Shown: in pieces, positions 1-7,048 of the stretch | How positions within the stretch are numbered: the first letter of the stretch is position 1 | Layout: each line of letters begins with the position of its first letter | NCBI RefSeq assembly: GCF_017309385.1 | Contig: NZ_JAFJMJ010000003.1 | Location: forward strand, 248,001-312,000 | Length of the DNA: 64,000 bases | Reading direction: 5' to 3' | Origin: Amycolatopsis sp. 195334CR | Lineage (GTDB): Bacteria > Actinomycetota > Actinomycetes > Mycobacteriales > Pseudonocardiaceae | The notes under the pieces: generated by a model | What the model saw: only the letters and a program-made list of their open reading frames with translations | What the model was told of the DNA's origin: nothing | The model's database searches: none | Translations under genes and position numbers: made by a program

Positions 1-1193
1 CGCTGGGCATCGGCGACCCGCTGACCTCGGGCGTGTCCAACATGTGGCGCGAGACGCCCGCCCCGTACGGGCCGCTCTACCTGCGGTTCGGCAGCTGGCT
101 GGCGGAGCTTTCGGGCAACAACATCGTCACCGGGGTGATGCTGCACCGCGGGCTGGCCGTGGTCGGCGTGGTGCTGATCGTCTGGGCGCTGCCGAGGCTG
201 GCCTCGCGGTTCGGCGTGCAGCCCGCCACCGCGCTCTGGCTGGGCGCGCTGAACCCGCTGCTGATCTTCCACCTGGTCGCCGGGGCGCACAACGACGCGC
301 TGGCGCTCGGGCTGATGGCCGCCGGGCTGGAGCTGGGCCTGCGGAAGCTGCCGATGCGGGTCAAGGGCGACACCCCGCCGCCGCTGGCCCCCGGCGAACT
401 GCGCTTCATCGCGCTCGGCGTGGCGGTGATCACCCTCGGCGTGCTGACCAAGGTGAGCGCGATCCTGGCGCTGCCGTTCTTCACCGTGATGGTGGCGCGG
501 CGCTGGCACGGCGGGATCCGGGACCTGTTCCGCGCGGCCGCGCCGATGGCCGCGGTGTTCGCCGTGGTCTTCGTCGGGGTCACCCTGGTCACCGGGCTCG
601 GCTTCGGCTGGATCGGCACGCTGGACACCCCCGGCCTGGTGCGCGCGTGGATCTCGCCGACCGCGGAACTGGGCAACCTCGGCGGGCTGCTCGGCATTTC
701 ACTCGATCTGGGGAACCACACCAACGCGCTGGTGCCGATCCTGGGCAACCTCGGCTACGTGGCCGCCGGGGTGGTCACGGTGAAGTTCATCTGGGACAGC
801 CTGAAGTGGCGGTACCGGCCGATCATCGGGCTGGGCGTCTCGCTCGGCGCGGTGATGGTGCTGCACGTGGCGCTGCAGCCGTGGTACCTGCTCTGGGCGG
901 CGATCCCGCTGGCCGCGGCGGCGGGCACCTCGCGGTTCCGGGTGGCCGCCACGTGGTCGAGCGTGGTGCTCTCGCTGGTGGTCTTCCCCACCGGCGGCAG
1001 CTTCGGCGGGCGGACCTTCGTGCCGTTCCAGGCCTACACCGCGGCGATCGTGGTGGTGGTGCTGGCGCTGCTGCTGGTGCGCCGGATGTGCCCGCTGATC
1101 TTCACCAGGCCGGACGCCGCGGCCATCTCCGGCGCGCTGTCCGAAGCGCACCTCGACGACGAGGTCTACCCCGGCCCGCGGCAGCCCGCGTGA
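1..1193 (+). CDS. mptB: Alpha-(1->6)-mannopyranosyltransferase, MptB type (5' end missing)
   Basis: The gene runs in from outside the window: its frame is open from base 3 to the TGA at 1191-1193, so only the C-terminal ~396 residues are visible. They form a polytopic GT-C type membrane protein with many hydrophobic segments and a conserved loop NMWRETPAPYGPL near the visible start, typical of the actinobacterial MptB family. These enzymes use polyprenyl-phosphomannose on the outer membrane face to build the alpha-1,6-mannan core of lipomannan and lipoarabinomannan. The neighbours (ABC transporter, ctaA, qor, ctaB, tkt) match the Mycobacterium mptB region. The related enzyme MptA cannot be fully excluded from a fragment. 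Confidence 0.85.
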   Translation, partial: LGIGDPLTSGVSNMWRETPAPYGPLYLRFGSWLAELSGNNIVTGVMLHRGLAVVGVVLIVWALPRLASRFGVQPATALWLGALNPLLIFHLVAGAHNDALALGLMAAGLELGLRKLPMRVKGDTPPPLAPGELRFIALGVAVITLGVLTKVSAILALPFFTVMVARRWHGGIRDLFRAAAPMAAVFAVVFVGVTLVTGLGFGWIGTLDTPGLVRAWISPTAELGNLGGLLGISLDLGNHTNALVPILGNLGYVAAGVVTVKFIWDSLKWRYRPIIGLGVSLGAVMVLHVALQPWYLLWAAIPLAAAAGTSRFRVAATWSSVVLSLVVFPTGGSFGGRTFVPFQAYTAAIVVVVLALLLVRRMCPLIFTRPDAAAISGALSEAHLDDEVYPGPRQPA

Positions 1194-1203
1194 ACCGCCG
1201 CTC

Positions 1204-1209
1204 TACCCT
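1204..1209 (+). promoter_or_regulatory. -10 element, leaderless start of the ABC ATPase gene
   Basis: TACCCT ends 8 bases before the GTG at 1218, and there is no Shine-Dalgarno sequence between them. This spacing suggests transcription begins at or next to the start codon. Confidence 0.4.
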
Positions 1210-1217
1210 CTAACGTT

Positions 1218-2153
1218 GTGAGTGCACCCGCCGTGGAGATAACCGGGCTGGTGAAGCGCTTCGGATCCACCAAGAAGGTCACCGCCGTCGATGGCCTCGA
1301 CCTGCGGATGCCGCAGGGCACGCTGCTGGCCCTGCTGGGCCCGAACGGGGCGGGCAAGACGACCACGGTCGAGGTGTGCGAAGGCTTCCAGCGGCCCGAT
1401 TCCGGGACCGTCCGGGTGCTCGGGCTGGATCCCGCCGGCCAGGGCGCCCGCCTGCGGCCCCGCATCGGCGTGATGCCGCAGGGCGGTGGCGCCTACCCCG
1501 GCGTGCGCGCGGACGAGATGCTCGGCCTGGTGGCCTCCTGCGCGGCCCGGCCGCTGGACCCGGCGTGGCTGCTGGAGGTGCTCGGCCTCGATGGCGTGCG
1601 GCGGACCCCGTTCAAACGGCTCTCCGGCGGGCAGCAGCAGCGGTTGTCGCTGGCCTGCGCCCTGGTCGGGCGGCCCGAACTGGTGTTCCTCGACGAGCCG
1701 ACCGCGGGCATGGACCCGCAGGCGCGGCGCCTGGTCTGGGACCTGCTCGCCGCGTTGCGCGCCGACGGCGTCAGCGTGCTGTTGACCACACATCTGATGG
1801 AAGAAGCCGAAACGCTCGCCGATCACGTAGTCATCGTCGACGGTGGCAAGGTGATCGCCGAGGGCGCGCCGAGCGAGCTGACCGCCGAGGCCGGGGAAGC
1901 CGCGCAACTGCGGTTCCGCGCGCGAGCCGGCCTCGACACGAAGCTGCTCTCGGCGGCGCTGCCCGAGGGGTACCTGGTGCGGGAGTCCGCGCCGGGCAGC
2001 TACCGGGTGGAGGGCGTGGTGGACCCGCAGGTGGTCTCCGCGGTCACCGCCTGGTGCGCCCAGCAGGGCGTGCTCGCCGAGGAACTGCACGTGGGCCGCC
2101 GCGACCTCGAAGAAGTGTTCCTCGAGCTGACCGGACGGGAGCTGCGCGGATGA
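1218..2153 (+). CDS. ABC transporter ATP-binding protein
   Basis: A 311-residue nucleotide-binding subunit of an ABC-2 type exporter (DrrA-like). Walker A GPNGAGKT lies at residues 41-48, the Q-loop glutamine near 88, the signature LSGGQ at 135-139, Walker B LVFLDE at 155-160 and the switch histidine near 192. The C-terminal ~90 residues are the usual exporter-specific extension. The GTG start follows a TACCCT -10 element by 8 bases. Its stop overlaps the permease start by 4 bases (ATGA), so the two are translationally coupled and should form one exporter. The substrate is unknown; the pair occupies the place of the Rv1457c-Rv1458c type transporter next to mptB. Confidence 0.92.
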   Translation: MSAPAVEITGLVKRFGSTKKVTAVDGLDLRMPQGTLLALLGPNGAGKTTTVEVCEGFQRPDSGTVRVLGLDPAGQGARLRPRIGVMPQGGGAYPGVRADEMLGLVASCAARPLDPAWLLEVLGLDGVRRTPFKRLSGGQQQRLSLACALVGRPELVFLDEPTAGMDPQARRLVWDLLAALRADGVSVLLTTHLMEEAETLADHVVIVDGGKVIAEGAPSELTAEAGEAAQLRFRARAGLDTKLLSAALPEGYLVRESAPGSYRVEGVVDPQVVSAVTAWCAQQGVLAEELHVGRRDLEEVFLELTGRELRG

Positions 2154-2971
2154 CCGCCGTCAAGCCAGGCAGGGAAGAGACCGTGAGCCCTCGTTTCGCA
2201 CCGGGCACCTTCGCGCCCGCGCCGGGCCGCGGCTCGCTGGTCCGCATGCTGCGCACGCACGCGCGCGTGGAGACCGCGCTGACCCTGCGCCACGGCGAGC
2301 AGATCCTGCTCACGCTGCTCATCCCGCTGGCGCTGCTGATCGGGTTGAGCCTGCTGGACCTCCTGCCCTCGGGCGAACTGGGCCCGGTCGAAGCGGTGGA
2401 CTGGGTGACCCCGCGCATCCTGGCGCTGGCGGTGATGTCCTCGGCGTTCACCGGGCAGGCCATCGCGCTCGGCTTCGACCGGCGCTACGGCGTGCTCAAG
2501 CGGTTGTCCGCGACCGCGCTGCCGCGCTGGCTGCTGGTGGCCGGGCGGCTGCTGGCCGCGCTGGTGGTGGTCGCCATCCAGGCCGTGGTGCTGGGGGTGG
2601 TGGCCGCGCTGCTGGGCTGGTCGCCGTCGCCGGCCGGACTGCTGGCCGGTGTGGTGTTCCTGGTCTTCGGCACCTTCGCCTTCGGCGCGCTGGGCGTGCT
2701 GCTGGGCGGTTCGCTGCGGGCCGAGGCGGTGCTGGCGCTGGCGAACGTGGTGTGGTTCGTGCTGCTGCTGGCCGGCGGCATCCTGCTGGTGCCCGCCGCG
2801 ATGCCGGGTGCGCTCGGCGACGTGGTCGGCCTGCTGCCCTCGGGCGCGCTGGCCGAGGGCCTGCGGGCGGCGCTGCTCGACGGCCGCTTCAGCTGGGGGC
2901 CGGTGGCCGTGCTCGCCGCCTGGGCGGCCGCGGCCGGGGCGCTCGCCGCGCGTACCACCCGGCTCAACTGA
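2150..2971 (+). CDS. ABC-2 type transporter permease
   Basis: A 273-residue membrane subunit. The start was chosen at ATG 2150 because it overlaps the TGA of the ATPase gene in an ATGA junction; the open frame continues further upstream but is only a shadow of the ATPase gene. After a ~45-residue cytoplasmic N-terminus there are about six hydrophobic helices (from about residue 50 to the C-terminus), the usual architecture of ABC-2 permeases of the DrrB/YadH kind. It should pair with the upstream ATPase as an exporter in the cytoplasmic membrane. Nothing in the sequence reveals the substrate. Confidence 0.9.
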   Translation: MTAVKPGREETVSPRFAPGTFAPAPGRGSLVRMLRTHARVETALTLRHGEQILLTLLIPLALLIGLSLLDLLPSGELGPVEAVDWVTPRILALAVMSSAFTGQAIALGFDRRYGVLKRLSATALPRWLLVAGRLLAALVVVAIQAVVLGVVAALLGWSPSPAGLLAGVVFLVFGTFAFGALGVLLGGSLRAEAVLALANVVWFVLLLAGGILLVPAAMPGALGDVVGLLPSGALAEGLRAALLDGRFSWGPVAVLAAWAAAAGALAARTTRLN

Positions 2972-3010
2972 TCCGCAAGACCTCTCAGCAAGCACGCGGA
3001 ACCGGCCCCC

Positions 3011-3016
3011 TACCAT
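3011..3016 (+). promoter_or_regulatory. -10 element, leaderless start of ctaA
   Basis: TACCAT ends 6 bases before the GTG at 3023, with no ribosome binding site between, as expected for a leaderless transcript. Confidence 0.4.
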
Positions 3017-3022
3017 CGGTTC

Positions 3023-3994
3023 GTGCCCCTGAAGTCGCTCGTCGCCCGCCTCCCCTATCCCTCTCCCGTGGTGCAGCGCGTGCTCGCCATCGCCGCGGTG
3101 ATCACCCAGGGCGGGATCGGGGTGACCGGCTCCATCGTGCGCGTCACCGGTTCCGGGCTCGGCTGCCCGACCTGGCCGCAGTGCTTCCCGGGCAGCATGT
3201 TCCCGGTCGAGCACCCGGAGCTGAGCGCGCTGACCCAGTGGATCGAGTTCGGCAACCGCCTGCTCACCGGGCTGGTGATCGTGGTGGCCGGGCTGTGCGT
3301 GCTGGCGGCGTGGCGGATCCAGATCGACCAGCCGAGCCGGCGCCGCCTGGTCGCGCTGGCGTGGACCATGCCGCTCGGGGTGGTCGCGCAGGCGGTGATC
3401 GGCGGCATGACCGTGCTGACCGGGCTGCTGTGGTGGACCGTGGCCATCCACTTCCTCGCCTCCACCCCGCTGGTGTGGCTGGCGTTCATGCTGCTGCGCG
3501 CGTTCGGCGAGGGGGACGAGCGGCCGCGCTGGCTGATCCAGCCGGTGGGCCGCAAGCTGATGGTCGCGCTGGTGGTGCTGCTCGGCGCGGTGCTGGTGGC
3601 CGGGACCACGGTGACCGGTGCCGGTCCGCACGGCGGCGACCCGGACACCCCGCGCTTCGACGCGCCGATCGAGACCCTCGCCCAGGTCCACGGTGGACTG
3701 CTCGTCCTCTTCCTGGTCGTGCTGGCGGTGCTGGGGCTGCACTTCTCCCGCGTCGGCGCGCCGGCCGCGCTGTGGCGGCGCTACGCGGTGCTGGCGGTGG
3801 TCTCGCTGGCGCAGGGCGGGCTGGGCAGCCTGCAGTACGCGCTCGGCATCCCGGAGGTGCTGGTCTCGTTCCACGTACTGGGGTCCGCGCTGGTCATCGT
3901 GGCCACCGCGTCGCTGTGGTGCGCCACCCGCGACCGCGGTCCGGTACCGGCGAGGACGACCGAACCGGCGCCGGTACTCGCGACCGCCGACTGA
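3023..3994 (+). CDS. ctaA: Heme A synthase (COX15/CtaA family)
   Basis: A 323-residue integral membrane protein that oxidises the C8 methyl of heme O to the formyl group of heme A for cytochrome c oxidase. About eight transmembrane helices are visible. The external cysteine pair sits in GCPTWPQC (Cys48 and Cys54). Likely heme-ligand histidines are His143 (AIHFLAS), His223 (QVHGG) and His284 (SFHVLG). At the position of the first ligand the motif reads EFGNR, with Asn78 where Bacillus-type enzymes have His. The GTG start lies 6 bases after a TACCAT -10 element. ctaB, the preceding enzyme of the pathway, is 7 kb downstream on the other strand. Confidence 0.93.
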   Translation: MPLKSLVARLPYPSPVVQRVLAIAAVITQGGIGVTGSIVRVTGSGLGCPTWPQCFPGSMFPVEHPELSALTQWIEFGNRLLTGLVIVVAGLCVLAAWRIQIDQPSRRRLVALAWTMPLGVVAQAVIGGMTVLTGLLWWTVAIHFLASTPLVWLAFMLLRAFGEGDERPRWLIQPVGRKLMVALVVLLGAVLVAGTTVTGAGPHGGDPDTPRFDAPIETLAQVHGGLLVLFLVVLAVLGLHFSRVGAPAALWRRYAVLAVVSLAQGGLGSLQYALGIPEVLVSFHVLGSALVIVATASLWCATRDRGPVPARTTEPAPVLATAD

Positions 3995-4044
3995 CCGACA
4001 CCACCTCGTAACGAGGGCGCGGGCCGCAGGCCAAAATGTCCGAA

Positions 4045-4050
4045 TAGGCT
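4045..4050 (+). promoter_or_regulatory. -10 element, leaderless start of the desaturase gene
   Basis: TAGGCT ends 7 bases before ATG 4058. It supports the ATG rather than the in-frame TTG at 4052 as the start. Confidence 0.45.
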
Positions 4051-4057
4051 CTTGCCC

Positions 4058-4981
4058 ATGAAGTCACCTTCGGCGGCCAAGCCGATCATCTCCCACCAGC
4101 GCTCGACCACCGAGATGATCGTGCTCAAGGCGTTCCTGCTGATTCCGTTCGCCGCGCTGGTGGTGGCCGTGCCGGTCGCCTGGGGCTGGGGGCTCAACTG
4201 GGTGGACGTCGGCCTGGCGGTGGCGTTCTACGTGATCGGCACGCTCGGGGTGACCGTGGGCTACCACCGGTACTTCACCCACGGCGCGTTCAAGGCGGCG
4301 CGGCCGCTGCGGATCGCGCTGGCGGTCGCGGGCGGGATGGCCGTGCAGGGTTCGGTGATCTTCTGGGTGGCCAGCCACCGGCGGCACCACGCCTTCGCCG
4401 ACCGCGAGGGCGACCCGCACTCCCCCTGGTTGTTCGGCACCTCGCCGATGGCGCTGGCGAAGGGGTTCTGGCACGCGCACATGGGGTGGATGTTCCAGCG
4501 CGAGGTGACCAGCTACGAGCGGTTCGCCCCGGACCTGCTCGCCGACGGCGACCTGCGCGTGGTGAACCGGTACTTCTGGCTGTGGACGACGTTGAGCCTG
4601 GCCGCGCCCGCGCTGCTCGGCGGGCTGATCACCTGGTCGTTCTGGGGCGCGGTGACCGCGTTCTTCTGGGCCGGGCTGGTGCGGATCGCGTTCCTGCACC
4701 ACGTGACCTGGTCGGTGAACTCGATCTGCCACATGGTCGGTGACCGGCCGTTCGCCAGCAGGGACAAGGCGGCGAACTTCTGGCCGCTGGCGATCCTGTC
4801 CATGGGTGAGTCGTGGCACAACTCGCACCACGCCGACCCGACCTGCGCCCGGCACGGGGTGCTGCGCGGTCAGGTGGACGTGTCGGCGCGGGTGATCTGG
4901 CTGTTCGAAAAGCTCGGCTGGGCCCGCGACGTGCGCTGGCCGAAGCCGGAGCGCATCGCCGCGAAGCTCAAAGCTTCCTAA
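4058..4981 (+). CDS. Acyl-CoA (stearoyl-CoA type) delta-9 desaturase
   Basis: A 307-residue membrane di-iron fatty-acid desaturase. The three histidine boxes are clear: HRYFTH at residues 70-75, HRRHH at 107-111 and HNSHH at 254-258, with four hydrophobic helices between them; an extra HHVTWSVNSICH stretch (about 214-225) is also family-typical. It should introduce a cis double bond into acyl-CoA or a related acyl thioester for membrane lipid synthesis. ATG 4058 is preferred over TTG 4052 because a TAGGCT -10 element ends 7 bases upstream of it. Its stop codon overlaps that of the convergent small gene on the other strand. Confidence 0.92.
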   Translation: MKSPSAAKPIISHQRSTTEMIVLKAFLLIPFAALVVAVPVAWGWGLNWVDVGLAVAFYVIGTLGVTVGYHRYFTHGAFKAARPLRIALAVAGGMAVQGSVIFWVASHRRHHAFADREGDPHSPWLFGTSPMALAKGFWHAHMGWMFQREVTSYERFAPDLLADGDLRVVNRYFWLWTTLSLAAPALLGGLITWSFWGAVTAFFWAGLVRIAFLHHVTWSVNSICHMVGDRPFASRDKAANFWPLAILSMGESWHNSHHADPTCARHGVLRGQVDVSARVIWLFEKLGWARDVRWPKPERIAAKLKAS

Positions 4982-5289
4982 CGGGGACTTGCCATCCGGC
5001 GCCGGTACTTGGCGCCGATCTTCGTCGCGCCGACGGTCTCGTTGTCCCAGGTGGACGCTTCGAGGCCGTCGACCGCTTCGACCAGCTTCTCACCGGTTTC
5101 CACGCTGGTGACGATCACGTCGCCGATGGCACCGTCCTTGCCGACGAGCATCACCCTGGCGCCGGCGCGTCCGATGTTCTCCACCACGGCCCTGCCCGCT
5201 TCACCGTGCTTGGCCACGAACTCACGGGCCGCGGCCAGCTGGCGGCCGGTCGGTTCGGCGGGTTGCGTCTTCTCGTTCTCCTCAGCCAC
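4978..5289 (-). CDS. Small conserved actinobacterial protein of unknown function
   Basis: A 103-residue acidic protein with no membrane segment or signal peptide. The N-terminal ~15 residues are charged and low-complexity; the rest (from RQLAAAREFVAKHGEAG onward) looks like one compact alpha/beta domain with several Gly-Val rich strands. The GTG start at 5289 is supported by a TAGGCT -10 element 6 bases upstream (leaderless). It converges on the desaturase gene with overlapping stop codons and is divergent from the quinone reductase gene. I do not recognise a family with a known function. Confidence 0.75.
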   Translation of the reverse strand: MAEENEKTQPAEPTGRQLAAAREFVAKHGEAGRAVVENIGRAGARVMLVGKDGAIGDVIVTSVETGEKLVEAVDGLEASTWDNETVGATKIGAKYRRRMASPR

Positions 5290-5295
5290 GCGCCG

Positions 5296-5301
5296 AGCCT
5301 A
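5296..5301 (-). promoter_or_regulatory. -10 element, leaderless start of the small conserved gene
   Basis: TAGGCT on the minus strand, ending 6 bases before the GTG at 5289. Confidence 0.45.
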
Positions 5302-5385
5302 TCGGCCCGGTGGCCGGGACGCGGAACATCGTGGCCCCGGCCATAGTTGCGTCTGAGGAAGAGCGCACATCGAGGAGGACGACGC

Positions 5386-6360
5386 ATGCCGACGCCAGCA
5401 GTACGGATCCAGCAGACCGGTGGCCCGGAGGTTCTGGAGTTCACCGAGGTCGAGGTCGGCGATCCAGGGCAGGGTGAGCTGCTCGTCGAGGTGGCGGCGG
5501 CCGGGATCAACTACATCGACACCTACCAGCGCGGCGGCCTCTACCCGGTCCAGCTGCCGCTGGTGCTCGGGCTCGAGGGTGCCGGGCGGGTCGCGGCGGT
5601 GGGCTCCGGCGTGACGGAGTTCGCCGTGGGCGACCGCGTGGCTTGGCAGGGCGTGCCCGGCGGTTACGCGGGCCGGGCGCTGGTGCCCGCTTCGGCCGCG
5701 GTGCGGGTGCCGGACAATGTCGACGACGACGTCGCCGCCGCGACACTGCTGCAGGGCATCACCGCGCACTACCTGGTCACCTCTACCTACCCGGTGCAGG
5801 AGGGTGACGCGGTGCTGGTGCACGCCGCCGCGGGCGGGGTCGGGCTGCTGCTCACCCAGCTGGCCAAGGCGAAGGGCGCCCGGGTGCTCGCCACCGTGTC
5901 GACCGAGGAGAAGGAGCAGCTGGCGCGCGAGGCCGGTGCCGACGAGGTGATCCGGTACGACCAGGTGGACTTCGCCGAGGCGACCAGGAAGCTGACCGAC
6001 GGCGAGGGCGTGGCCGCGGTGTACGACGGGGTCGGCAAGTCCACTGTGGACGGCAGCATGGCCAGCGTCCGGCGGCGCGGCATGCTGGTGCTGTTCGGCA
6101 ACGCCAGCGGCGCGGTGCCGCCGGTGGACCCGCTGCGCCTGAACGCCGCGGGCTCGATCTTCATGACGCGGCCCAAGTCGACCGACTACACCGCCACCCG
6201 CGAGGAACTGGACTGGCGCGCGGGCGAGCTGTTCGGCGCGGTGGCGGAGGGTTCGCTGAAGGTCCGGATCGGCGGCACCTACCCGCTGGCCGACGCGCGC
6301 CGGGCGCACGAGGACCTGGAAGGCCGCCGGACCACCGGCAAGCTCCTGCTCCACCCCTGA
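5386..6360 (+). CDS. qor: NADPH:quinone reductase, zinc-independent MDR family
   Basis: A 324-residue medium-chain dehydrogenase/reductase without the catalytic zinc ligands, so most likely a quinone reductase of the Qor type acting in the cytosol. The N-terminal GroES-like domain contains [15 protein letters not shown]; the NADPH-binding Rossmann fold carries AAGGVG at residues 148-153. ATG 5386 was chosen over upstream in-frame codons because a strong GAGGAGGA ribosome binding site precedes it. The place matches Rv1454c (qor) between ctaA and ctaB in Mycobacterium. The in vivo substrate is not shown by the sequence. A perfect hairpin follows the gene. Confidence 0.9.
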   Translation: MPTPAVRIQQTGGPEVLEFTEVEVGDPGQGELLVEVAAAGINYIDTYQRGGLYPVQLPLVLGLEGAGRVAAVGSGVTEFAVGDRVAWQGVPGGYAGRALVPASAAVRVPDNVDDDVAAATLLQGITAHYLVTSTYPVQEGDAVLVHAAAGGVGLLLTQLAKAKGARVLATVSTEEKEQLAREAGADEVIRYDQVDFAEATRKLTDGEGVAAVYDGVGKSTVDGSMASVRRRGMLVLFGNASGAVPPVDPLRLNAAGSIFMTRPKSTDYTATREELDWRAGELFGAVAEGSLKVRIGGTYPLADARRAHEDLEGRRTTGKLLLHP

Positions 6361-6377
6361 CCGAAGCCCGCCGATGC

Positions 6378-6413
6378 CACGAAGGTGGCTTCCGCCCGGA
6401 AGCCACCTTCGTG
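6378..6413 (+). terminator. Perfect 16-bp stem hairpin between convergent genes
   Basis: Arms 6378-6393 and 6398-6413 are exactly complementary with a 4-base loop, placed between the convergent quinone reductase and FKBP genes. There is no long U-run. It probably ends transcription from both sides. A hairpin of similar design lies at 21366-21410. Confidence 0.65.
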
Positions 6414-6426
6414 TCGCGAGGGCGGT

Positions 6427-7035
6427 TCAGCTGGTGGCGGGCGTGACCTTCACCGCGTCCACCACGAAGACCAGGGTCTCCTTCTGCAGCGGGTGGCCCA
6501 GCTGCTTGCCGTAGGCCAGGTCCGGCGGCACCACGATGACGCGGCGCCCGCCCTGGAAGATGCCCTCCAGGCCCTGCTCCCAGCCCGGGATGACCTGCTG
6601 CGCGCCCAGCGTCAGCGGCAGCGTCTTGCCCTTCTCGTACGAGTTGTCCGCGACCTGCTTGTTGCTCCAGGTCACCAGCAGGTAGTTCGCCTCCAGCTGG
6701 CTGCCCTTGGCCGCCTCGGCACCCTGGCCGGGCTCGAGGTCCTTGGTCAGCAGCTTCGTCGGCGCGGCGCAGCCGTCGGGCAGCGTGATCTCCGGCTGCT
6801 GGCCCGCCTCGCCCTTGACCTCGATCTGGTCCACCGTGCACTCCGGCCCGGCCGGCTGCTCGGGCAGCGCCGTCACCGAGCCCGGCCCCGGCACGCCGGT
6901 GTTCGGCCCGGCGGGCGCGATCGACGGCTGGGCGTTCGAGCCAGGGGGCTGGGTGGAGTCCTTCTCCGATGGCGTGCACGCACCGAGGGCCAGTGCGGCG
7001 GCGACCACGACCACGATCTTGGCAGAGTTCCGCAT
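6427..7035 (-). CDS. FKBP-type peptidyl-prolyl cis-trans isomerase, lipoprotein
   Basis: A 202-residue exported protein. The signal peptide ends in the lipobox LALGAC with the lipidated Cys20, followed by a ~45-residue Pro/Gly/Ser-rich linker. The C-terminal ~110 residues are an FKBP domain, recognisable from VIPGWEQGLEGIFQGGRRVIVVP and the closing LVFVVDAVKV. It should assist folding of exported proteins at the outer face of the membrane. The ATG at 7035 stands 7 bases after a TAGGCT -10 element, so the mRNA is probably leaderless. Confidence 0.92.
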   Translation of the reverse strand: MRNSAKIVVVVAAALALGACTPSEKDSTQPPGSNAQPSIAPAGPNTGVPGPGSVTALPEQPAGPECTVDQIEVKGEAGQQPEITLPDGCAAPTKLLTKDLEPGQGAEAAKGSQLEANYLLVTWSNKQVADNSYEKGKTLPLTLGAQQVIPGWEQGLEGIFQGGRRVIVVPPDLAYGKQLGHPLQKETLVFVVDAVKVTPATS

Positions 7036-7042
7036 AACGGGC

Positions 7043-7048
7043 AGCCTA
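7043..7048 (-). promoter_or_regulatory. -10 element, leaderless start of the FKBP gene
   Basis: TAGGCT on the minus strand ends 7 bases before ATG 7035. It overlaps the stop codon of the upstream HelR-type gene. Confidence 0.45.

Noticed and set aside
1218..2971. Antibiotic self-resistance exporter (DrrAB) linked to a biosynthetic gene cluster
   Set aside because: The ATPase and permease are DrrAB-like, but they occupy the conserved transporter slot next to mptB and ctaA and no biosynthetic genes are present.
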